Shown one piece after another: positions 56,637 to 64,000 of a stretch of 64,000 nucleotides of DNA (its first letter is position 1; each line of letters begins with the position of its first letter). Under the pieces are notes generated by a model. It searched no databases and was not told the DNA's origin. It worked only from the letters and a program-made list of their open reading frames with translations. The stretch is from Polyporus tsugae. Its lineage: Eukaryota; Basidiomycota; Agaricomycetes; Polyporales; Polyporaceae. Both the position numbers and the translations under genes were made by a program. Location of the stretch: contig JAHRBS010000001.1 in the NCBI GenBank assembly GCA_024305745.1, positions 1,178,001 through 1,242,000 on the forward strand, in the 5' to 3' direction.

Positions 56637-58841
56637 ATGTCCACCGCTGATCAGCTCACCGCTAACGCCAACGGCCCCTTCGAAGGGCCCGAAAAACTCC
56701 TCGAGATATGGTTCGCGCCCTCTTCCGCGGACGTGCCCCCGAGCACGGATGGCAAGTTTGGCCTCAGGAAGGTGCCCCGTGCCGTCTGGGAGGAGATGCT
56801 TGACATCGTCAAGTGCAAAATTTTGTCCGTCGTAGAAGGCACAGAGATGGACGCCTATCTTCTCAGGTGTGTGTCTACGGCTACTTTCATATACTCCTTC
56901 ATCTCGCTTCCTTCCGCCAGGATGACGTGTTCCTGCCGCTGAGAGCCATTCTTGGGCGAGATATGAGCGTGGGCGTGATGCAGTGCGCTTTACACCTGCC
57001 CCGTATTGCGTGCGAACGCGCAACCGCTCGCATATCCAACTCTATACTCTTGATCAGACGTTTTGGAACGCGTCCCAGAAAGGAAAACAGGAAGACAACG
57101 AGAAGGGATGGGACACGTTTCAAAACGTCTGGTGAAATTCGTATAGACGGGTGGGTGACTTCTTCGGCCCGAGCTCATCCATCCTTTCGCCCCAAAACGC
57201 AACGCGACAACTCCCCGCTCACCGCGTTCAGCCTTTTCGCGACGAGTCCGCGTCGAGCATTGACTTGAGCGGCCCCTTGTCACTCGAACCCTCTCCAGAT
57301 AGGTAGCACCTGCGCGACCTTGCTGTCAATTCTGCGCGAGGCGACGCTCGAAAACCTTTAAGCATCCGGTGTTATCACCAGCTTTCTCCCCGCGTGTGGC
57401 GTGGGTCTTTACTGCGACAGACAGTGTGTGCGCACACACATATACACAGCCAGATGAGAGCTTGTAGGCCGTGGAGTTGACGTGTCGCTTCATGGTCGCG
57501 ATCGTGAGCGAGGGGACTCGCGAGGAGGTGAGTAGGGAAGCCCCCTACCCGCCTATACGAAATTTATCGGACGTTTTGGACACGTCCCCTGCCTTCTCTC
57601 TGTCTTCCCGTTTCCCTTCCTAAAACGTCTGGTTCTGAGACTACCAACCCTATACTCTTGTTTGTGTAACTGTTGCTCACTTCATCGCCTTCCTTGGTCG
57701 CAGTGAATCCTCGTTCCTCGTCTCTCCCCATCGTCTCATTCTGAAGACGTGCGGCACCACCCTGAACCTCCTCGGAGTCCCCCGAATACTCGAGATTGCC
57801 CGCGATGTTGGCTTCCCTACTGTCTACCGCCTATTCTACTCGCGTAAGGGTTTCATGTTTCCCGAGCGACAGCACGGCCCTCACCGGGAGTGGAAGGCGG
57901 AAATAGAGTTCCTCGACAACCTCTTTCCCAATGGCTCCGCCTACACAGTTGGCAAGGTCAATGGCGACCACTGGCTCCTCTACCTCACAGCCCCTGGAGC
58001 AGGCACCTCCGTCAATGGGGATACCGCCCCCAGCTCTCCGCAATCCGTTTCGCACGAAGTGGTCGGCGTGAACACAAAACCTTCAGACGTGTCACCAGAC
58101 ATTTGCGCTGAAGGACCCTTAGGAGATGAAACCGACGATGCCATAGCTTCCGACTATACCATCGAAATCCTCATGACCCACCTATCACCGGAAGGGCGCG
58201 CCCCCTTCTTCAGCAAATCCTCTCCAGAAGACGGGGACATCACCGCAGGAGCCGATGGCCTCGCACTGTCGTCCGAGATCGGAATCACGAACATCTTTCC
58301 CCCACACATCACTACGCTAGACGCATACTCCTTCACGCCCTGTGGCTATTCGTGCAATGCGCTGCTCAAGTGGCGTTCCGATGCCGGACAGGACCCTGTT
58401 CGCCCCGGAGAGGGATATTACACCATCCACGTTACCCCAGAAGACGGCTGGTCGTACGCATCGTTCGAGTGCAACGTGCCTCTGGCGACGAAGCCGACGA
58501 ACAAGCCGACGGACGTTCCCGACCTCAAAACGCTCATCCGCCGGGTGGTGGACATCTTCCGTCCGGGGAAGCTTACCCTCACGCTGTTCATCTCGAGCAA
58601 GGACAACGACGCCGTGGAGGAAGAGGAGGGCGAGACGGCCGTCGAGGCTGCGCAGCGCGCGTTCAAGTCCGCGCTGATGTACCCCTCCCAAGGTCGGCGG
58701 AAGGGCGAGGGTGAGCCTCAGTGCAACGGTACCCAGGCTGGCACGGGGCTGTACAAGCGCACGGACAAGATCAACTACGAGTTTGGGGGCTATGATCTCG
58801 CGTTCGCGAGCTTCGAACTTCGGACGGCGTCGTCGTCATAG
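56637..58841 (+). CDS. SPE2: S-adenosylmethionine decarboxylase proenzyme
   Basis: Two exons (56637-56866, 57704-58841) give 455 aa. FEGPEKLLEIWF carries the N-terminal Glu residues. YLLSESSFLV, split by the intron inside the Ser codon just before the Glu-Ser processing site, provides the pyruvoyl Ser. KTCGTT has the catalytic Cys, and PCGYSCNAL and YTIHVTPEDGWSYASFE carry the Ser and His used in processing. A disordered insert lies between VNG (58016) and DYTIEILMTH (58150). The enzyme makes decarboxylated SAM for spermidine and spermine. The 837-nt intron is over ten times the local norm. Confidence 0.95.
57055..57632. repeat. Pair of inverted hairpin repeats inside the SPE2 intron
   Basis: Copy 1 (57055-57132) is itself an inverted repeat: arms 57055-57077 and 57109-57131 match at 21 of 23 positions (CAGACGTTTTG core). 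Copy 2 (57568-57632) is a clearly related sequence in the opposite orientation with a shortened right arm. The direct repeat CCAAC[T/C]CTATACTCTTG flanks the pair (57036-57052 and 57644-57660). The layout suggests an inserted TIR/foldback element or duplication within the intron. Confidence 0.7.
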
Positions 58842-61484
58842 GTGCGCCGCTGTTGCTCCTCGCCGTCTGTGGGCCGCAGCTTCTCCACTTCAACAACGCC
58901 CGCATTCGCCCCCCCAGAATTTACGTTTACGCTCACGCCGATCATCGTCCGCCATATAGCCTACGACCCTTGTGATTGTTTCAACTCTATGGAGAAGATG
59001 GATGCTTGTTGCAATGCGATTTGGGAGTCCGGCGCCTTTGGTTCGGGAAGGTGGCGGAGCGGATATGTCTGGGTGCAGCAAGGGTTACAGTCTATTCGAT
59101 GTCGGGCTCGGCGCGGCGCCATACGTTCATGTATGTAACGACCGAGTACGACCAAATGCGACACGGCGCAAACTCGGCGCGGCCGCACTCCTGGCTTGAA
59201 ACAGTGATTCAGTCGACATTCTCAGCGCGCCGCTCTTCGAGGTGCGATCATGGTCGGAGCTTCCTCCAGGGGAAAGCTAACGCGCCTTACACCCTGGGCT
59301 GTTGCTGCACATCCCCTGTCAGAGCATATCAGCCCGCACGCCTCCCCTGTGTGTCGGTGGCCTGGTCTGCACAAAACACACGCCGCAGTGGAGAGTGCCT
59401 GGATGGATCAAGCTTGAGGCTGCCGCTCGTCGGGGCGTGTGCGGGCTTCGCGCACGGCAGTGGGCGGAAATGCGAATGCGAATGCACGTTGCCCCCCCCC
59501 CGCCACGCTCATCGGCCCAAGGAAGAGAACAGTGAACAGATTACGAAGAAAACTTCGAGCTGTGACCATACCGTGACCTGCAGCATACGGACGCGTCTTC
59601 CGACATTGGGGCTCACCATCGCGCAGTCGGGTTCGGGTGCCGCCCGCCCGGGGGCGAATCGCGATGCATTGGGTCGGATGGGCGACCCCCACCTCGAGGC
59701 AGCGGGAAGCGTTCAAAGCCATCGATCGAAGCGTCCGGGAGTGTTTGCGCGGGGACGCTAGAATCCCTGCCCCGGGTTGATAGAACGTCGACGCTGCATG
59801 TGGCCACCGCAACGACGAGCTGAAGGATATTCAGGTGAGCATGGCCCGCGCGCCGTCCTGTCTTGTTGAGTTCCTTCTTGTACGTGATTGCCTCGCTGGG
59901 TGACTTGATCCCGATTCTGGGCTGCGTCTCCCTCGAAGCGCCACCCTTTCTGGGGGGAATTCCTGGGAGCTAGCCGAGGCGGGCACGAGCACAACCCTGT
60001 TCTCTTGTTCTGCAGTCTCTTGTCATGATGCTCTGCTCTTCGAGAGACGGGCTCGGTTTGCCAGACAGGTGGTTTGTACCCCCGAATATATGCCGCCCGC
60101 CCCAGGCGGCGTAGGAAGCGTGTCCAGCTGCTCAGTGCACGGATAGGGTTCTGGCATGTTCTTCCGAGCGTTCCAACGCTGCCTGGTGGACATTCCATTG
60201 CTCGTTGGCGAGCGAAAGGCAGCGATTACGTACCGGACTCCGCGGAGCGCGATGTTGCACCTTCCTTGATAACATCCGTTGAGCTTCCATGAAGTGCGGG
60301 GGGCGACCAGTTGCGTTACCGGGACGCGGGGTCGTCCGGTTCTCTGCCATACTGTCATGGCCGTGCCATGAGGCATGTGGAGGACTTCATATTATTGAAC
60401 GGAATTTGTATATGCTATGCATACCTGACAGAGGACAGAAACCCCATCCGCGTGCTCCGAGGTCACGCTGTCGCGGGTGGTCCGTGATATGTCTGTCACA
60501 GTCCGTCGTGCGCCATTCATCGAACCTCTCGGATTTGGTGCATTGAGTTCTTCGAGAACGCGTGTAGGGGAGCCGCACTTTATCTATCTACACTGACAGA
60601 TCAAACACGCCTCTCCGCAGAACGTCAGTGGGGGTGCGGCAAACCCCTGCACAGCTCATCCAGTCCGGGTTAGCACGGATTTTAATTCTGTAGCAACGGA
60701 GACAGGTGCCTGATGGATAGATAAGCCGTGAAATGGTGCATGCGCCCCACAAGAGGACGGAGGGGGGAAGGGACGATACGCCGAGGTTCGACGCAAATGT
60801 CGGGGGCAGCATAGGACGCGATGTTCCCGGTATAGAAAGCGCGGTATGAAGGTCAATACCTAAGCGACCGGGAACGCCCACAGCCTGGAAGCCTCGACCC
60901 GCCGGCCTGAGAAAAGGTTTTCCTGCTTTCCACCGTGCAACCGTCCGTTTACTCATGGTCCTCCGGCAACCTAGATAGCCTCTGGACGTGACGGTTCCGC
61001 GATGCTCTCCGCGGGCCTGCTGACAGCCCATGACGCAGCGTGGTTCTCCCCGGAAAGAGAGCCAGCATTCATTTGCCGGGCAGGATGCACGCACGGTTCG
61101 GCTTCTCGCGCAGGACCCCGGTTCTTCTCAAGGAAACGCCCCAGCGTAGACTTGAGGGCCCGGAGTCTGATGTCAATCATTTCATCGTGGCCTTCTTGCA
61201 TCATGAGCGCAGTCACTCAATGTCAGAGCTTCCGGCGCTCCGATCCCAGGTAGAAGACCTAGGAAAGGCCAACGGATTCCTCGCAACGGTTGTCCCCGGT
61301 ATACCGCGTGTGGCAAGGAATTGCCTGCGTTCGCGATGCTCCCCCCACCCACATCAATCTCCCACCGCCTTAAATGCTCGCATGAACTCAGATCCATGGC
61401 GGTGGAGCCCTCCGCTGATCAGTCCGTCCGTTCTACCCTTCTCCCTTGCTTCCACGCTAGGCCACAGACACACTACGCCAAGCC
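58842..61484. other. Gene-poor 2.6-kb stretch
   Basis: A 261-codon plus-strand frame (58976-59761) has no domain, and its composition looks like read-through of GC-rich non-coding DNA. A C10 run lies near 59492. No spliced gene could be built. The last 150 bases are likely the leader of the phosphatase gene. Confidence 0.5.
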
Positions 61485-63021
61485 ATGGCCCATCCACCGG
61501 TTATTAACCTCACACCAGCTACGAGTTCGGATCAGCTGCGCGCTCTCGATGAGGTTAAGGACTTCGCGCTCACGGACATGGACCGCGGCGGGGACGAGCG
61601 CTGGACATACCGAATGCTCGAGGAGCCCGCCGTGTCGCAGGAACTCAAGAAGGTGGCAGAGCCGAAGACGTCGATTGCGGGCACCGTCGACAGCGTCTCG
61701 TTCCAACCCTGCAAGACCTGGCATTACCGAAGCCAGGACCGACATAGGGTTGAGGAGTGGGCCCTCCCTGGCGGTACTTGGACGTATGCCGCGGTGTTCG
61801 ACGGTATGGCGCCATGGAACCGGCCTTCTATAACCGCATATGTGGGTTGATATCTAATCCGATTGCCTCGTTCCAGGTCATATGAACCACGATTGCGTTG
61901 ACTTCGTCTCGACTCGCTTCGGCCCTAACCTCAAAAGTTTACTCGAGGCCTCGTTGCGTTCCTGCCCATCACCATCTGCGCTCCCCGCACTCGTCTCTAG
62001 CCTTTTGAGACAGGCACTGGAGCATATCGACCAGATCCTGGTCTCCGACTTTGTCGGACTCTTCCCCAAAGAGCCAGATGCGCTCCGAAAACTGAACCCC
62101 ACACGTACCAGGGATCTCGTAAACGACCAAAGTGGCGAGAATTCGGGTTATCACAAAACCGCGCGGGCCTTTGGCGGGTCCACCGCCTTGGTAACGCTCG
62201 TGGATGCAAGGAGAAGGCATTTGTGGGTCGCTAACGTAGGCGATTGCGTCGCGGGTAGGTCTTCTACCACGCTGGTACCCCGAATCCTGCTCGCCTGGCT
62301 GACAAACAAACTTAGTTCTAGCGGAGCGGGATCGATCCGGCAGCTGGTGTAGCCGCGTCGTCAACTCTATTCACAACGGGAGCAACCCCGGTGAATTAGA
62401 GCGCATCCGAGCAGAACACCCAGGAGAGAACGATTGCGCGTGGAACGACAGAGTTCTGGGCTTCCTCGCGCCGACGAGAGGTGCGTGGCCGCGTGCTCCT
62501 CGTTCCCCGTTACCATATCCCGGGCCCGTGCTGACCTTCCGCTCGCAGCTCTGGGTGACGTGTGGTTGAAGCTTCCCGCCGCCTACGCGGAGCTCGTGTT
62601 TAGGCATGTGGACGCGGATTGGCTGTCCCCCGAGATGATGGAACCACACGTGCCGAGAATCCGCACTCCCCCATATCTCTCGAGCACCCCCGACGTATAC
62701 CACCTCGACTTGAGCGTCGGAGCGGGGACCTCTGGCGCTCCGTCGCAGCGCGCCCTCATCCTTTGTTCAGATGGCCTCACCGATTTGTATGACGGATATA
62801 CCCCCCAGGAGATGGCCGACGAATGGACCCAGGTCGTCGGCCGGGCTCTGGACTCAAATGCCGGGCCGAACTCGGGTCGCCCGAGGACTCACTTGGCATT
62901 ATCTCTGCTAAGGGAGGCTATAGGCGGGTCGGATACCCAGCTTGTGTCACGATGTTTGACAGTGGAGATGGAAGAACGATGGATGGACGATACCACAATC
63001 CTCGTGCAGCGACTTCCATAA
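61485..63021 (+). CDS. PP2C-type Ser/Thr phosphatase (PDP-like)
   Basis: Four exons. MAHPPVINLTPATSSDQLRA precedes SQDRHRVEEWALPGGTWTYA and, across the first intron, AVFDGHMNHDCVDFVSTRF, the PP2C metal-binding DGH. FGGSTALVTLVDARRRHLWVANVGDC and, after the intron, GVLAERDRSGSW, SRVVNSIHNGSNPGELERIR and FLAPTRALGDVWLKLP are PP2C motifs 5-8. Near the end, LILCSDGLTDLYDGY and ERWMDDTTILVQRLP carry the remaining metal Asp residues. The first acidic motif is QDR rather than EDR, and DGH lacks the following GG, as in pyruvate-dehydrogenase-phosphatase-like branches. Subcellular location is not evident from the N-terminus. Confidence 0.88.
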
Positions 63022-63416
63022 GGACATTGGTAATCGCTCGCGCACATCACGTTGGATACCCACCCCCTTTACGTAGTTTGCGCCGCATGCCTAGATAGTA
63101 TTATATAGACGGTCCGGGACGCTGGACGATAGTTGTCAGCGGATTTAATGCATACGATATATATGACGGAAGTCGGAGGCGATGGGAGAGGTACTACACA
63201 ATACACGAACATATGCATACGACATAGCGCAGTAAGCCCTAAACGATAGCTGGCCAGGACGAGAATGTTGACGCTGCTATGCTATACTTCAGAGTCCCAG
63301 ATATACTCGAATAGTGTAACGCAACGCGGCTGGTACAGGCAGACGGGACAAGCATGGAGAAGAGCAGAGCATTTGCAACCGAACATAGCACGACACGACA
63401 CCCGGCGGAGATAGGG
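63022..63416. other. Convergent intergenic region
   Basis: 3' UTRs of the phosphatase and the edge gene. No other feature seen. Confidence 0.6.
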
Positions 63417-64000
63417 CTACCGCTTGACGGACGGTCCCGGCGGAGGGGGTGGCGGGCGATACGAGGTGGATTCGTCTTCCGTCGACGCGCGCCCGTTGCC
63501 GCTGCCGCCCTTCGCGCGCAGCTTGCACAGCGGACAGAGGCGGATGAACATCTCCACCATCGGCCAAGTGATCGTCGCCTGTGTGTCATTGTCAGCCACG
63601 GGATGCATACACGTGCCCTACGCCCGCCGCTCGGCCACTCACCACCCCGATCCGGCGCGCCTCGAAGAGCATTGTCGAGGAGGTGCCGTGGTTCCTGTGC
63701 GTGTACACCAGCACGTCATATATCTGGTTCTGGACAGGGACGCGCTCGAAGACGGCGGCCGATTGCAGGGGGCTAAGCCCATTCTCGGCGAGCTTCTTCG
63801 CGCTCTCGCTGTTCTCCTCCCCGTCCGCCTGCATGATGTAGTTCAGCCTGAGCTTCTCCTCGTCCTCGCGGTTCATGTGGTAGAACGCGTCGCGCGGAAG
63901 GAGGACCAGGTGGCGCTTGGCGGACCCGCCTCGTGCATGGTGGCATGTCGCCCAGAACTGTAACCGCGAGGGGAGCGACGATATGCGGTTCTCCTGTACG
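63417..64000 (-). CDS. Conserved fungal protein with integrase-type H2C2 zinc-binding motif, 5' partial
   Basis: The C-terminal exon 63578-63417 joins 63643 onwards across a 64-nt intron; the gene starts beyond the right edge. The visible part reads RLQFWATCHHARGGSAKRHL, LLPRDAFYHMNREDEEKLRL, RVPVQNQIYDVLVYTHRNHG, MLFEARRIGVATITWPMVEM and FIRLCPLCKLRAKG, ending in a Pro-rich tail. The HRNH followed by CPLC resembles the His2Cys2 zinc-binding unit found before integrase cores and in a widespread fungal gene family with 'VPKELVARFVRLCPTC'. No integrase core is present here, so this is not evidence for a retroelement. Confidence 0.55.

Noticed and set aside
58976..59761. 261-codon plus-strand frame
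   Set aside because: No domain, odd Cys/Arg/Ser composition, overlapping frames on the other strand and no neighbouring exons. Likely chance openness in GC-rich DNA.
63417..64000. Retrotransposon integrase fragment
   Set aside because: The zinc-motif similarity alone is not enough. There is no integrase core, and the spliced gene structure with a Pro-rich end argues for a host gene.

Overview
The window is nuclear DNA of a filamentous basidiomycete, most likely an Agaricomycete with a wood-decay lifestyle. The genes are dense, sit on both strands and carry many 45-80 nt introns with GT-AG ends and CTRAY-like branch sites. Coding DNA is GC-rich, and the proteins are typical of mushroom-forming fungi: a Zn2Cys6 regulator, a divergent G-alpha, a GMC oxidoreductase, an intradiol dioxygenase and REI1. 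I reconstructed the genes by hand-splicing. Where I summed the exons (ELG1, CPA1, the Cdc1/Ted1-like phosphoesterase, the G-alpha, HAP2, RPS18, SPE2, the dioxygenase and two small complex I-type subunits), the total length was an exact multiple of three.

Layout. 1-11.5 kb: a 5'-truncated SNF2/RING ATPase of the Rad5/HLTF type, convergent with the PCNA-unloader subunit ELG1, then an ER metallophosphoesterase of the Cdc1/Ted1 type with a GC-AG intron. 11.5-13.7 kb: a decayed alpha/beta-hydrolase gene, a 586-bp TIR element (MITE-like) and an intron-containing tRNA-Leu(CAA). 13.8-21.1 kb: CPA1, whose leader carries an arginine attenuator peptide uORF that is itself interrupted by an intron; a BSD-domain protein; a Zn2Cys6 transcription factor. 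21.6-27.9 kb: a very large disordered nuclear-type protein, divergent from a complex I B2-type subunit. 28.7-30.6 kb: a G-alpha lacking the catalytic switch-II glutamine. 30.6-33.7 kb is gene-poor. 33.7-39.2 kb: RPS18, an unknown basic/acidic protein, HAP2 and THO1/SARNP. 40.2-45 kb: a GMC oxidoreductase and REI1. 45.3-50 kb: RAX2 with a cytoplasmic SH3 tail. 50.8-56.3 kb: an intradiol dioxygenase, a probable complex I accessory subunit, a small coiled-coil protein, an RPEL-repeat protein and a FAM210/DUF1279 protein. 56.6-63 kb: S-adenosylmethionine decarboxylase (SPE2) with an 837-nt repeat-bearing intron, a gene-poor stretch and a PP2C-type phosphatase. The window ends inside a conserved fungal gene with an integrase-type zinc-binding motif.

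Most genes are housekeeping: replication and PCNA handling, arginine and polyamine synthesis, ribosome assembly, mRNA export, respiration and polarity. They are not a cluster with one common function. I found no multi-gene novel system. The observations most worth following are the spliced attenuator uORF at CPA1, the inverted repeats in the SPE2 intron, the TIR element inside the hydrolase relic, the GTPase-motif-deviant G-alpha and the SH3 tail of RAX2.
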